The translations under genes and the position numbers were made by a program. From NCBI GenBank assembly GCA_013396655.1, contig WBMV01001117.1, forward strand, positions 868,001 through 932,000: 64,000 bases of DNA. The letters are read 5' to 3'. Positions 25,065 through 38,500 of the stretch are shown here, in pieces (the stretch's first letter is position 1; the number at the start of each line of letters is the position of its first letter). The notes under the pieces are model-generated. The model made no database searches. It was not told the DNA's origin and saw only the letters and a program-made list of their open reading frames with translations. This stretch comes from Campylorhamphus procurvoides. Lineage: Eukaryota; Chordata; Aves; Passeriformes; Dendrocolaptidae.

Positions 25065-27829
25065 CACTATTTATCCTTCTTCGCCCTGATTTGTTTTATT
25101 TGGCTGTAGATTACAAGATCCCAAATTCAGCAAAACTCTTCAGTATATGTCCATGTTAATCCTGTCTAGAAAAGGTGCCAGAAATTGCTTTGGTTCCCAC
25201 TGGAATGACTCCTTGAGCATCTCAGTAAAGCCTTTTTTCTGAGTTCTGACCTTTCTTCACATTCCTTAGCAGTCTCTCTCATCTCAATATCAGTTTGTAT
25301 GTCAGACTTTCTAGATGATCTAATTTCCAGTCAGTCTCCAGTTCCTCCTTTTCTTGAGATCTTTCTTCATCCTCTACATTGCGAGATTGTTGAGCCCTGA
25401 ACTGCTGCACCTATGTTCTTACTGTCCAGATCCTTTATTCAGAGCCTACAGATGGTGTAGCATTGAGGATTAATGCAGCTCCAGCTGTGCAACGTCTACC
25501 AAGCTGTCCTTCCAGTTACCTCCCTCCTCCACTGCTCCTAACAACAGGTTTGGTCATGGGTGCTCAAGGAGAGAAGGGAACTTCAAAGATAAGCAAAGGA
25601 TAGGAAGGCCAGGAAAGGGGTAGTAACAGACTAAGGACCAAAACTGAATACTGTTGTATAGGTTCTCCTGTATGGATGCAGTGAAATAGGGAGCAGCAAT
25701 CAGCTCCATAGTTACCTCCCTCTGTCTACAGCAATGAGTGGCAACAGTTCAAATAAACATAAGGATCAAATTAACAATTTAACAACTTGAAGAGTTTTCA
25801 GTGAGATATATATCAAGAAAACAGGCAGGTTCTTTTGAGGAAGATTTCGAAAGATTCTTTCTGTTTTGTTTGGCTTTTTTTCCCAAAAAAATTTAACACA
25901 AGAGGAACCCAAATCCAGTAATAGTAAATAATAATCCTGTCCTAAGACATTACATAATGAGTATGTCACCTAAATTTTTGTGGTTCGTTTTGAGACACAT
26001 GGAAATAAGATTTATGTTTCAAAAGGTAGGGAGGGGAAGGGCACTATTGATCATAGTTATAATAATGAGTCTTGTGCTTGCAGATTTAATCTGTTTGTGC
26101 TAGGCAACAAAGACTTACTGAAGAAGAACCTACATCTCTGGCACAAATACAAGGACATTACACTGCCTCTATGAAAGACTCAAATCTGGAAATAATTTTC
26201 AGAATTTGTGAGTTCATTTTGCTGCACCTGTGGGTTTAAGCTCTGTTTTAGATTATTATCATTAGATTCTTTTATTATGTGGGTCGTTTGTTTTTCTTTC
26301 ATATGAGAACAATTAGTGATCTTTCTAGCTAACAAAATTGAAATCCTAATAGCAAAATATCAGGAAGATGATAACATGTTATACTAAGTGACTGATTTTC
26401 ACTTCTTCATGCAGGCCAATTTATTGTAATTAAAGATTGCCACTTCAGCAGAAGGGTCAAAGACTAGGGCTTGTACAATAATTTTCTAAAGAAGTTCTGA
26501 AGAGGCAGAAGAATGGGATCTCTGCTACCACCATCATTTTGTTCTGCTTTGCGTAGTTAGCAAAGCTTTTTGCTAAAAAGCATAATTTGCACACCCACAA
26601 GGAAGTTAATTTCGATCTCTGTTACTGGCTTGTCATTTCAACTCAGAGCAAATAAAAGCTGCTTTATGTAACCAGCAATTGACTAGAGTCCTGAGTCCTT
26701 AAGACCTTCTTTGCGTGTATCTAAATTCAGTTGACCTATTCACATTAAAGAAGATGTTACAGATGAGGTCATATAGAACTGGCTGCACAACTGATAGAAA
26801 AGTGGCAAGTACTCTGCTTGGGTTCAGTCCTTACCTGCAGGGATGACTACCTTTGAGGCATGGCTCACACCATTCTGGCCTTTTTTATGCTGGGTGTTTT
26901 GTGAGCATTGTTTGCTAAATAGGCAAAGAGATATACAGAGGTCTCCCAAACACATAAATACTTCTATCTTGGGTCTGGAATTTTAAGGCAGTAAGACAAT
27001 AGTAGTACTGACAGGCATTCATGTTGCTAGTGAAGAAAGCAAGTAGCAAAAACAGGAAGGAGACCTGGGGAAGGGAAGGACATGGATGAGACGCTGGTGG
27101 GAGGAAAGAGAGGGTGTTTGTGAATACTCCCTTGCATGCCCAAAAATGAGTCCTCTCTAGGATGAAGTCAACAATGCCAAATAGTTAGGATGCTTCCCAA
27201 TTGACCACAGATATTTAAAAATTTAGGGTTTGTTTTGGGGAACTGTGCTCATAGTATGCTCCCTTTAAGCCAGGGCTCTGGCACTTGTACTCTGAATTAC
27301 AGTTGTACTTGTTCTCTTGATACACATTTTCTTACTCTAAGGTTGTCTTCAATACTTCTTAGCTTTGTCCAAGAAAAAATTTAGTGCCAAATTATAGAAG
27401 AACCAAAATTCATTAAAATCCAGACTACCAGATGGGCAGTTGCAGTACTTTCTCCTCTGAAAATAACAAAAGTGCATAATGATACATGGATTAACTGTGA
27501 GATATAATTAATTTTAACTTAATGGACAGATGAACCAAATAAGTCTGCCAGGTTCTTATTTTCCAAAGAGTTAACACAAAGTCAAAAAGGGAAAGAATGA
27601 CTGAAACTAATTAAACAGGCAGGTTCAAGAATTTGCGGGCTCAGGGAACATATGAAATCTGAAAAGTCTACCTGAAATGGGCAATCAAAACAGAGAGGAT
27701 GAAGAAGTTTCAGATTTATCTTCAAAATCATCATTTAAGTGTATTTTCAGCCAAAAATGCCAAAGAAATTGAGGGCATCATGAAGCAAGCTATTGAGAAA
27801 AGGAAAAAGGGAATCATTTTGCTGCTATA
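25065..27829. other. Non-coding stretch, no gene recognised
   Basis: AT-rich interval with only 60-70 codon frames (25766-25969 minus, 25980-26174 plus), neither recognisable. No named repeat could be supported. Confidence 0.6.
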
Positions 27830-28290
27830 GAAAACCAGGTTGAATGCTCATACCAAGTACCATGTGCTACAACTGGTGTAGTTCTGCATCTCCTGAAGAA
27901 TGTGATGAAGTTAGGGAAATGGAAACAGGGGGAAGGTAAATGGTCAAGGGAGAGATGAAAAAGGCTGGACCTCCAGACTTGGGAAGGAACGCTGAAGGGG
28001 ACATAATCAAGGATCTCAAAATCATGAAGGGGGCGGGTAAGCCAAATGCACAACCCATACACCAACACCTGCAGTATGAGGGCTAGGGGACATCAGTGAA
28101 ACTAAAGGGAATCAGTGTAAAGGAGATGAAAGACAGTGAACACGTCTTCCCATTGGGGCAGTGAACTCCTTAAAGCTGCTACAGAGAAGGTTGCAGACAG
28201 AGGTGTCAGCAGGGCCAGAGAGAGCTTAGAAAAATTCATGGATTACAGACAGGCCCATGAGTAGATATAAAAATGTCTAGGCAAGCACAT
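27830..28290 (+). mobile_element. Ancient CR1-like LINE, C-terminal part and 3' UTR
   Basis: Old CR1-family phrases are present in the right order: 'gaaggggacataatcaagg', 'tctcaaaatcatgaaggg', 'gccaaatgcacaaccc', 'ggctaggggacatcagtgaaa', 'gtgaactccttaaagctgct' and 'aaaaattcatggattacagac'. They match the end of the RT open reading frame through the start of the 3' UTR in that family. The frame is broken repeatedly, and the two minus-strand frames crossing it (27814-28068, 27867-28058) are shadows. Confidence 0.85.
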
Positions 28291-28679
28291 ACCTCCTAGC
28301 ATATATAATATATAACATATATAATAATCCCTAATAGATTAAATCTGGAAGAGGAGAAGCACGGGGTAGAATGCAGAAGATGACAGGCTCCAGCACTCAC
28401 CCCAACAGGACCTTCAGCCTCCACTGCTGGAGACACAAGCTCAGGTGAGATGAACTGCAGCTCAGATTTGTTTCTTTTGTACTTAAAAATCAATTCAAAA
28501 GGCATAAGAACAACAGTCTGTATGTTGATTTGATCCATCAATAGAGGAAGGGCTAACTGCCAAAGTCAGTCTGAGTCAGAGCTGAAAATGCGAAGGAAAA
28601 CAAACTATTCTTATTATTCCTAACAACAAGGAAACAAAATAGAAATCAGAAATGCTGCAGCTGGGACTGAGAATTACTA
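28291..28679. other. Spacer between two CR1 relics, nothing recognised
   Basis: It starts with an AT-rich tract of TATATAA words (about 28298-28327). An 81-codon minus frame (28296-28541) has no recognisable product. Confidence 0.5.
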
Positions 28680-29150
28680 TATCACAAATAGCCACAAATG
28701 GGGTAGGATATATAAAGCCTCTATAAGGGACAGTATTTCCAGAAGATGCAGTACTACAATGTAAAGCATTGGTGAGACCTACACACAGCTCTCTTTCATA
28801 ATAGTTTTTAAAAAAGCAATTTTCTAGGCAACAGAGAGCCTAAATTAGGAGGTAAAACTAAAAAAAGTATGTGTTGGTCAGTTGAGACAAAGAAAGCCTG
28901 AGAGGAGAGATAATTTGTTCTCTATAAACGTATTAGTGAGGTAAATGTCAGAGGAGGAAGATGAGGTAATTAAGCTAAAAGAAAATGTTGTCACAAGAAT
29001 TAATGAGCAGAGACTAACCAGAAATGTCCTAAGGCTGGACTTGCTAATTTTCAGAAGTGTTCAGTTCTGGAAGAGCTTTCTGTTTGGAGCAGGAGCAAAA
29101 AGGTAGTTTTGAGCTGGTCCTTCTTAAGCCTGTGAAAGGAATAACACCTT
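28680..29150 (+). mobile_element. Second ancient CR1-like LINE relic, same orientation
   Basis: The phrases 'cctgagaggagagataatt', 'ctctataaacgtattag', 'aaatgttgtcacaagaatt', 'ttctggaagagctttc' and 'agcaggagcaaaaagg' follow the order of another old CR1 subfamily's C-terminal coding region. The relevant consensus phrases are of the type 'gctctctataaatatat' and 'gttctggaatagcctt'. It lies about 400 bp after the previous relic in the same orientation but resembles a different subfamily, so it is more likely an independent insertion than a duplication. Confidence 0.8.
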
Positions 29151-32100
29151 AATAGCAAAGGACCACACTTGATGACTCAAGAGACCACTTCCTTTGCCCC
29201 ATCCCTTGCCCTCAGTGTCCCTTAATTGTTGAGCACAGATATCAAATAAGAGTGGCGAGTCCTGAGGGATTTTTCATGTCAGGGACCTTGAGGAAGGGGA
29301 GGAGCAGCTGCCCATTATTTAGCATGGCCCCACCATCGTGTCAGCAGTACCTCATGATCAGCAGTGTCAAAGGAGACATGCACGAGGCTTTGAATGGCTC
29401 TCCCTGTTGCAGCCTAAAATAGGTCTCATTAGCAGAGAATTGCAGCATGTTTCATGGACAGGGGATGTCAAAGGCACTGGTCATTGCATTGTACACCTTC
29501 TCTAGACCCAAGGTCACAATTATGTTTATTGAAAAACCCATATTGTGTTTTCCTCTGGCCATTTTACTGTTATCCTTTCTGCTGTTTGTTCTTCACTCAA
29601 AGCCTGATTTCTATTCAGTGTTTCTGCTTTTCTTTTTTCTCTATTCTATTTTGCCTGGACCACTCCCACCCTCTTTTTTTCCTCACTGCTTCTGCATCCA
29701 GAGGTAAGCAGAGATGCAGTGAAGTAACCTAACACCACATTGGCTTTGGACACAACCTTCCTAAGCCTTTAAATGTCAAGAAACAGAGGAAAAGGAACAG
29801 GTGGAGAATCTGGTGGGGGTGTTCTTTAAGCTTGCATTGCTAAAAAAAGAAAGCAGAATATATTGGGTATTTGCTGTATTTTTAAATTAGGATAATTAAA
29901 ACTTCACTGCTGTCTTCTGTGTTACCTGGAATGCTGAATAATAACATCAGGTTTTCAAGCTTTTGCCGCTAAAGCCGATTGCTAGCTATTTTCAACACTC
30001 TCCAGGCAGTAGTTTAGCATTGTGTCTCTACCCCTTTTTCCCCCATGAAGTTTTCATATTTCCAAGTCACTGATCACAGGACTGTGATTACTGCAGTTTA
30101 AATATAGTCTAATGCAGAATATTAAAAATCTACAGGACCATAATCAACTCAACCCACGCAATAGCACTTTGAACACCAGAGTGCTAAGGAATAATGGCAG
30201 GGCCACACACACATGTCTAACAAGCTACTTTTAATAGCCTAAAAAAACTGTTTAATATTACAGCCAAAGGCCTAGAAAGCCAAGTTTCCACTGCTGATGT
30301 GTCAGCCTTTCCAATATTCCTGCAACCTGTTCTCTTACAGTCCCAAGAATGACATCTGTACGAGTCTGCCCAAGGTGTCACTTGAAGCAGAAGATGTGCA
30401 GAAGATATTCCAGCTGACTCGTAGTTGTTCCCCTGCAGTCCTATCTGCTCTGCTGCTCCAGGGCCTAAGAAGGATGTATCTGCTACTGATGCTACTTACT
30501 AAAACAAATGGAGGGCTGAAACTTTGAATCGGGGTGCATGTGGTCAGAAAAAAATAAGAAGCAGATATTGACATGCAGACACTGTAAGTCCCTCCAGCCC
30601 CCAATAAAAAGTGGTATTAGCAAAGCTGTTATTAGATGTATGGACCTAAAAAAAAAGGAAAAACCTTTTACAGTCAGCAAGTAAAGCAGATAATGGAAAA
30701 TTACCAACAGGGTAGAAAGTCAATTTCTTTTGCCTGACTTCACAGAGCAACAGATCTGTGATGCAGCTGTTTTCAGCTCTCTGTCAAATTGCAAACCCGA
30801 AGTTGTCATACCTTTAACAATAAAGAGAATAACAGCCTTTTAAACTCTACTTAAAGTGTCAGGGCCACCCTCCACAACCACCCCATCTTTAAATCAACAG
30901 TAAAGGGTTCACTGATTTCCACAGTAATAGGAATTTGCTCTTATTTGAATGTGACATTAACATGGATATACTGTTCTCAAGAGAACTGACTGCTGTGGGC
31001 CAGAGCTGGACATTGATTTCACACCAAATTCCCCATTGATCAGGCATGGTAGGAAGTCTATTCATTGAATTGATAGCAGGATATAGCTATACAGTATTTG
31101 TTTTCCTTTTAATATATAGCTTCAACAGCAAGCCATGCATGAATTTAATAAAAGAAGATAATAATCTATCCGTTCCATGAGCTATAGACAGAACATGGGT
31201 GGTTATCAGACCTGCTGCTATAAATCATGTCAAATAGGAGACCCATTTTACTTTACCAGTGAAAAGAATTCCTCTGTTTCAAATATACAGAACCTGTGTT
31301 TCTCACTCACATTCACTAAATTGATCATTGTATTCAGTTATGGTTTATCAATGTAAGCCATCAGCAGAAGAGAATAAGACCATTTGTACTGTTAGAAAAC
31401 AAGCATTTGAAGACTACTAAGTATCTTTAAACAGTGAATTAAAGTATTTCTAGTATCTGTTGCAATGATCCTTAGTTGTTCAGCATGCTCTTTCAGCAGC
31501 TGCTTCCTATTCAGGATTGGAGGTTTTGTTAAGGTCATCCTATGAAACAATGAAAGGAGATGCTTTGAATATGCTAATGCCTTCTGTTGGGAGTGAGAAA
31601 ACAGGGCTGATGTAAAAGTCATTGACAACCATAAGGGAAACCGAATGGGTGGTACAATTGTTAGCAGAGTGCCGTGTCTGCAGCTCAATCTGAGAATAGA
31701 TCATTTTCTGCTAGACACTTGCCTGTAAATGACAGAAGTGAGGCAAAAGAAATTATATGCATAATGCTTTCCAAGAAGAAAAGATCTGTACTTTTAATAT
31801 GTAGGCTGGAAGTTACTTTCTTAGACACAGAAACAGCTTGAATTCAGCTCTTACTTTTCATTTAGGTAGCATCATTAAAGCCAAGAAAGGGACTCTGGGT
31901 GCAGAGTGGCATAAATAAGATCAAAAGCTGGGCTGGCACATGTGAAGAGCGTTGCCTAGCAGAGAGCACTCTCATTTCATGGCACAAAGGAACGGCATGG
32001 CTGTTCTTACTAACATAATTAGATATCAGTGTTTTGGTAAATTATATTATATATTGGTTTGCTCTCCACTTTACCTGGCCTAGCAAATGTGATGTGGTTT

Positions 32101-33117
32101 TGTGCAACGAGCCTCTCAGAACAGTGCAGAATGATATCAGATGGTTGCTAAAAGAACTGCAGAGCCTAAAGGCTGTTTGCTCTTATCCCAGGGCATGGCA
32201 CTCCAGCAACTCCACAGTAACAAAAGTACCACGGAAACCTGATTAAGGTAACAAGTTCTGTTGAGTGACAGATGAACAAGGGAAAGGAAAATAAATCTAA
32301 TTTACTTTTAATCATAGCATTCTAGTAATCCTTCATGACGATTTGAGTGACTTGAAAGCAAGCAATACAATAGGAAATAAAAATGTTTGGGTAAGAATTT
32401 CAAATTCACTCCTAGATTCACTTATTCATCCATGTTTAGCTGATGGGAAAAAAAACTAGACTGCTGTTGTTTACAAGCAGTTCATTCCCTTAGTCAGCAA
32501 AAAGCATAGAAGATGGCAACAACCCAAAAATAAGCAAAAGCAAGTGATCTTGAAGAGGGAAGCGATGCAGGTTGACAGGGAACAGAAACTTGGACAAGCT
32601 ACCTAAGTTAGCACTGTACATTCTTACCTGGGAAAAGTCCAGGAAGAGCTGTGACTTTGGGAAAGGTGAAATTGGGCTTTGGAATTTACTCCTTGTTTTC
32701 ATTAAAGATCTAGAAATTTTAAGACATCTTTGGAAAATGTGCAACTGAAGAAAACTGAAGGCAGTCCCTGAAAGTCTCACTATTGGGTAGGGCAGAGAAG
32801 AGAACAGTATCATGGGTGATGGAAACACAATCCAGAGGATCAGGGACATCATAGGAGAGTGAGGAAAAGTTCTCTAAGTGAAACTCAAGACAGAGAAAAC
32901 CTTGGAAATAAAGGAAAAAACCCCACCAAAGTATTTGTTTTCATTGTACAGAATAGAAACACAGCTGCTGTACCAATATATATGTTTGTTGAGACCAATA
33001 TGCATCCTTCTTTTACCAGTATTAGTAAGACACAATCAAAAGACAGTTTAAATCTAACTGTGTCCTAACCTCTGTCAGAGCTTTCACCTGCACAGCTATA
33101 TGTGCTTTATTGCCCAA
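29151..33117. other. Non-coding stretch, no gene recognised
   Basis: Open frames up to 120 codons (32490-32852 minus) without recognisable domains. The plus strand near 32695-32750 ('ttttcattaaagatctagaa') faintly recalls an RT block of old LINEs, but the match is too short to call. The pyrimidine-rich segment at 29580-29700 gives two hydrophobic shadow frames. Confidence 0.5.
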
Positions 33118-33525
33118 GAGTCACAGTACTTGAGACTGGAAGGGATCCTTTCCTGGCTTGACCACCCTTGCCATTACATTTTATCCAGTTACTAAACCAA
33201 ACACCTAGTAATTGTCTAAGAAATAACTTATAGCTAAAACAGAGATGCTCAAAAGATCTTTTACCCTGGACTGAAAATCTTGGGAAATGGAGGTTCTCTG
33301 TCTCGGGAACACATTCCAACATTTAATCTGACTGATAGATAAAAAATTGCATTGAATGTAAATTCATCTGTCTTCAGTTTCCATCAATTTATTCTTCTCA
33401 GGCATTTCTTAGATTGTTTGAAGAGTTCTTTAGTACCTTAATTTTCTCCTTGTGAAGGTACTTATACACTGCAATGAAGTCATCTTTCTTCTTCTCTGAT
33501 AAGATTCAGATCTTGAAGATTTGTT
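33118..33525 (-). mobile_element. Ancient CR1-like LINE relic, antisense
   Basis: Read on the plus strand this is the reverse complement of an old CR1 3' region. It shows 'gagactggaagggatcc' near its 3' terminus, then 'aacacattccaacatttaat', 'cttcagtttccatcaattt', 'tgtgaaggtacttatacac' and 'cttcttctctgataa'. The order and spacing agree with the antisense of the C-terminal RT region followed by the 3' end. The 71-codon minus frame at 33107-33322 and the 84-codon one at 33480-33734 are remnants or chance frames within it. Confidence 0.85.
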
Positions 33526-35477
33526 ATCATAAATAAGGTTGACGGGAAAAACCACCTGTGTTTTGTTAGGTCTTCAGAATTCAGGGATTTTTTTTTCCCA
33601 CTATAAAAAGAATGAAATTTCTGTAATTCACATGTCCAAAAGCAATATCTTTTGTTATTTACTCCCATATTATAGGTGAACTGTTTGACAACACTAAACC
33701 TACCATCAATATCTAAATACTTAAAAGCTTTCATTTATAACACTTTCTCTTTGATGACTGTCATTCAAGAGAGCTCTATGTGCACTAAATTGACACTATA
33801 TTTTAGCTATGCAAAAAACCATAGCACTCTTCATTTACTGAATAAGGAGACTGTGGTACAATAGTGCAACACTGGCAGGAATTCAATAGCAATCCTCCTA
33901 TACATTTGGCATCTTGCAGCAAAAGTTGGTCCAAATCTCTTTCCTGTTAGTCCTTCTCCCATCACATTTTGTACCCTAACCCTTGCCATCTTTTCTTTAC
34001 TTACGTTTTCCTACTGAATAGTTGTAAATTTTTTTATAGTTAGAAAGTAGTTCTAAGGGACCAAAGGAAGAAAACTTCATACAGAAATCTGAAATTTAGG
34101 TACGTGCCTTCTATGAACATCATTGGGAGTGATGTTCATAGATGTAAGAAGATGGCTGAAATATCCTGCATTTCCAATTTTCAAAGTTGGTTTTTTTGCC
34201 CAAGAGTATGTTTTGCCAGAAAAGTACCTCGGTCCATATCTAAAAGGAAATAGGAGTGCAGACTATAAGGTTGTTTCAGCAGCTCACAAAATAATTTGAA
34301 AAAAATCCCACCAGTATATTTTCTGAATTTTCAGAAAGCTTTAAAATTCCTTTTACTACTCAAAATCCAACAGGGAAGCATAAAACCAAATCAAACCAAA
34401 CCCTGTTCTGAACATGTAAATAGACCAATAACAGAATTATTTTTCTTATGGTTTTCAATGACCGCAAACTTATAATTCTTTTGTGAAAGTAAAGTACTAA
34501 AGCCTTAGAATGACTAATCTCAAATGACTTCATCATTGACCTTTATACTACAGTGTAAAATAGGAAATAATACTACACAATAGGAACTGATAAATATCAA
34601 AATGTCTTTTAAAGAAAGAGGCACTTTTGTTGTTGATAACTGAGGTGACTTATGTGATCTAAACAAAAAAACAAGCCAGTCCCTAACAGCTTTTCCTACT
34701 CACTTGGCAAAATAATCCTAAATAATAAACAAATAACATTTTCATTGCTGTGACACTTCAAATCGGGGCAGGGGGAGTTAAGTGTACTAATAGTCATATT
34801 TGACATCTAGTTAAAAAATCAGCCAGATTTAGACAGAAGAAAAGCTTTTAATTTTAGATAGAGATCCACCTCTAAATGTTTTGGGGGATCTCTTCTCTAC
34901 AAGTTGGTTCCAAGCCATCATTCTCAAAGGAAAACAAAATAACTATATCTAAGCCGTATATGCAACACCATGAAAAAAATTCCCCCAATACTCATCCACA
35001 GAAAACAGCACTACTAGAAATCACAGTAGCCAGTGACATCAAAGACAGAAAAAAGGCTTATAGGAAGAAGATGCACAAGATAGTCCAAAGGCAGGGAACA
35101 GGAGATGAGAAACAGTTGTACCACAAAAAGCACTAGATTAGGTCTGTGAGATGCTGGGAGTTTGGAACTATTTTCAGGGGCATGATGGATATTGAGCTGA
35201 GGACAATGTATTTTGCTATTGGATATTTGGGTTCTCCCTATGCTACAAACTGGGATAAACTTTTATGAGTCATTGAAACCCACAGGAATTACAGGACTGA
35301 AGCTTGAACACTGCTTTTTACTGCTAGATTTTTTTGTTCCACTGCTGCCTGGTTATGATTAAACCAGGAGGACACAGTTCTGGATCCATGCTGTTGTTGA
35401 CTTTAGTTGGTTCATAGCCTAGCCCAGAAAGTCAGAACTTTCCTAGTTCTTAGAAGCATAAAAAAAAAGCACATCCG
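33526..35477. other. Non-coding stretch, no gene recognised
   Basis: AT-rich interval. The 86-codon lysine-rich frame at 34876-35136 has no recognisable domain and probably reflects A-rich composition. A strong hairpin at 34110-34142 is listed separately. Confidence 0.6.
34110..34142. repeat. Perfect 13-bp inverted repeat, 7-nt loop
   Basis: The left arm TCTATGAACATCA (34110-34122) pairs exactly with TGATGTTCATAGA (34130-34142). The loop is TTGGGAG, and one G-T and one T-A pair could extend the stem inward to a 3-nt loop. No repeat family is recognised around it. It is short for a microRNA precursor. Confidence 0.9.
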
Positions 35478-35566
35478 TGTTTGGTTCCCTGCCCATAGCA
35501 GAGGGTTTGAAACTAGATGATCTTTAGGGTCCCTTCCAACCTAAACCACCCTATGATTCTATGATT
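35478..35566 (+). mobile_element. CR1 LINE 3' terminus
   Basis: About 90 bp of CR1 3' UTR: 'ttccctgcccatagcag', 'gaaactagatgatcttt', 'gggtcccttccaacc', then CTATGATTCTATGATT with the octamer tail. Strongly truncated and without coding sequence. It closely resembles the 12.4 kb copy, so it is from a similar younger subfamily. Confidence 0.92.
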
Positions 35567-38500
35567 TAATGCCTAACATACTTGCTAGGCGTTCGGCACC
35601 CTGGTGCTTTTGAATATCATCCTTGGCATTTATATGTTTCTTTAAATTTCTATGTGTATTTTTAAAAACTGTCCTAATTAAAAAAAAAAAAAAGGGAGGT
35701 TAAATGATCACTCAAAATTAATGTTCAGAGGAATTTATAATCCTGGTACACATTTGTTACACAATGTTCTCCGTATCTGAGGCCATGAAAGCTAAACAAA
35801 AGCATGTCTTCTGCTGCCTGACAAGGGTTTTCTGTCCCGGAAACATTCTTCTGAGGTGCCTGGGCTTCAGACATTAGCTCTGCTTTGTTTAATGCAGTTT
35901 GGCAACCCCTTCTAAAAACAGGGTGAAGCTCCATGGTAAAGGGCTATGAAGAACTGTGTCTTGTGCCCTTACAGGCAGAGCTCTGCCTCTCCACTTAAAA
36001 ATCAAGTCTTCCCTAGCTCCAGTGACCTGTAGCTCTGGTACACTAGCAGAGTAGAGCTCATTTCAGCACAGTGATTAAAGAGCTGATATAAAACAGAATC
36101 ATAGAATCTCTTAAAATAAGAGTACTATATGTTTCCCACTGTGTAGCTATTTTCCTATAGAAAGTATCATTTTATCAAAATAATTTTCAGATAATGCCAG
36201 CCACTGACCACATTTCATGGTTTGTGGTATATGACCTGAACCTGATTATTCTGTATGCTCAGAGGGGCACCTTATTCATCTTCTACTTCTTGTGTGTTGG
36301 TCAATTTTGATGATTAATACACTTCATTCCTCAAAATTTTCTGTGCTTTACAAAATGTTACATTACAGGCCCCTGCTTTCTCCCTGAGAACTTAGTACAT
36401 TATTATTGCGAGGATAGCTAACATAATTTTTAAATGTCACTGAGGATGTGGTTCAGGTTTTGCATCATGAGACCTGCAGGATTGTAGTTGGAATTACAAA
36501 ATCTCGTGCATTTTTCAGAGACAATGACTCCAGAAAATGCAAGTAAGCAAGTAGCAGGATACTCAACTTGTGTGAGAAAATGCCAAATAATGGAGATGCT
36601 TAAAAACTTCTGTAAAAGTCTTATGCATAAACAGCAAAAGTTTCTGAACATCTCCCACTGTATAGATATTGCATGTGAAAAGAGGAACATCACTTTTCCA
36701 AGTGGCCACCATGCAAAACCAGTTCAGTCTCCCGCCTCTGTTTCTCAGAAGTGTCTTGGTCAGGCTACATTAATTTAACTGCTAATGAAGGGAGCAGGCA
36801 GTGGATCAGTGTGTGCCAAGAGAGGAGAAGAAAAGCAGAAAATAAATGAAAAACACTTGAAGAAGAAACTTGTCAAAGACTGTATCTTTTTTAGAGTACC
36901 TCCTTTTAATTATTCTTACAGAAAGCAATCAGGTTTGGACTCATCTTTTGTACTCAACCTACATTAAGTCTTTCATTTTCCTCACTGACTTAAAGCAGTG
37001 TTCTTTATTCTTCCCACTTCAAATAAAATATCCACATCATTTGTTAATGCAGGTTGTTGGTTGTCAAAGCTTGTAAGGGTCCTTCAGTTTTGGGCAACTC
37101 ACAGAGCCTTAGGCTTCAATCCATGAGATGTAATAAGGAAAACTGTAATATACGAGCCATGAACAGACTCATCTGTGGAAAAAAGGTTCCACTTTCTAAT
37201 GCTTATATAGCTCAGGGTAAATTCAACTAAAATCCCGTCTGACTTTGACATAGCATGAAAGTAATTCTTATTCATTGGAAATTAGATGGTAGCAGGGAAA
37301 AAAATACTTATTTTATATAAATGTAAGAATTTCCTCTAAAGTGGTTTTCATTTTTGTCCTTGGGGAAAGGAGGGAAAGGAGTTATAGGGGAATCTTATTC
37401 CATGTTTTTCCCTTTGTGTGTTCATGTTCCTATTTTTTTCCTTGTAATTTAGAGAGGGGAAGAAAGTGTTCCATAACAACAGTTTAACTAACTGCTCTTT
37501 CCAGTTATCTGAGTTAGTGTGTAAAGCCAAGCCCAAGTTCTTCTGCTGGAGTTGAAAAAATAAAAATTTCCCATAGCATTTTAATAATAATAATAATAAT
37601 ATAGTGAATTGTTGCAATGTGTCATGAAAAATTTATCTTTTAATAGCAATGTTGTTAAGTCTTCCTATTATCCCTTTTTTCTCAGTTACCTTACTCTGCC
37701 CCTTAGATTTCCCAAGCCCTAATGAAGATTTATCTGTTGTTCAACAAAAAAGGGAATTCCCTGAGAACCAGTTCTTTCCGTGTTTCAGCAATATGGTGCT
37801 GCCCTATATAGCACCCAACAAGGACAAAAAGCATATAATCCCTTATAATATAGCTTATATTGTAGAACATGGGTTTCTAAAAACAGAAAAAAAAAGTCTA
37901 AGCTCATGTAAAAGTCCTCCTAGACTTGAACTGTCAACACAAAAAAATGCCAAAGCTTAAATACTGTTGAACCGGAAGAATGAGGCTTTAAGGAGCTAGT
38001 TTCAAAGATACTGACAGAACTAGTTTCATAGCATAGAGCAAGTAGTAAAACTGGTTGAAAAGCATATTTGCTATTACATTTCTGGAAAAAATCCCATTTG
38101 TTGGAAATGTACCAGTTCTGTTCACACTTACTTGACTCTAACTGAAATTCTCTGGAAAGAGAGTCCTGTCAAAACTAGGATAGCCCAGTCAGTCAAGAAT
38201 TAACAAAACAATATGGACAGCAGCACCCCTGGCTGAGGAGCGTGACTGTGCTAGGTGGAGCAGTCAGCCTTCTGAGCTTTTGCTGGAGCCAGTCCCTTTG
38301 TTATGCATCTTAGTATTCGGAGTCCAGAGCCAGCAACTCCCTCCACTGCCTTGCTGTGACAGCACTGACCTGTGCCAGCAGAGATGCACATTTGACTTCA
38401 GTCCAAACTCAGAAGAGCAGAGATCTGATCCTGCCACTTCAGCACTATTTGAAGGACGATTACCACCATCTGAAGACATGCTGAAAAGTCAGGTTTTGAT

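Noticed and set aside
32695..32750. Plus-strand phrase resembling a LINE RT block (cattaaagatctagaa)
   Set aside because: The match is about 20 bases with no matching upstream or downstream blocks.
36091..36107. CAGAATCATAGAATC, like the antisense tail of CR1
   Set aside because: Only the octamer-like words are present and no CR1 sequence follows, so it may be chance.
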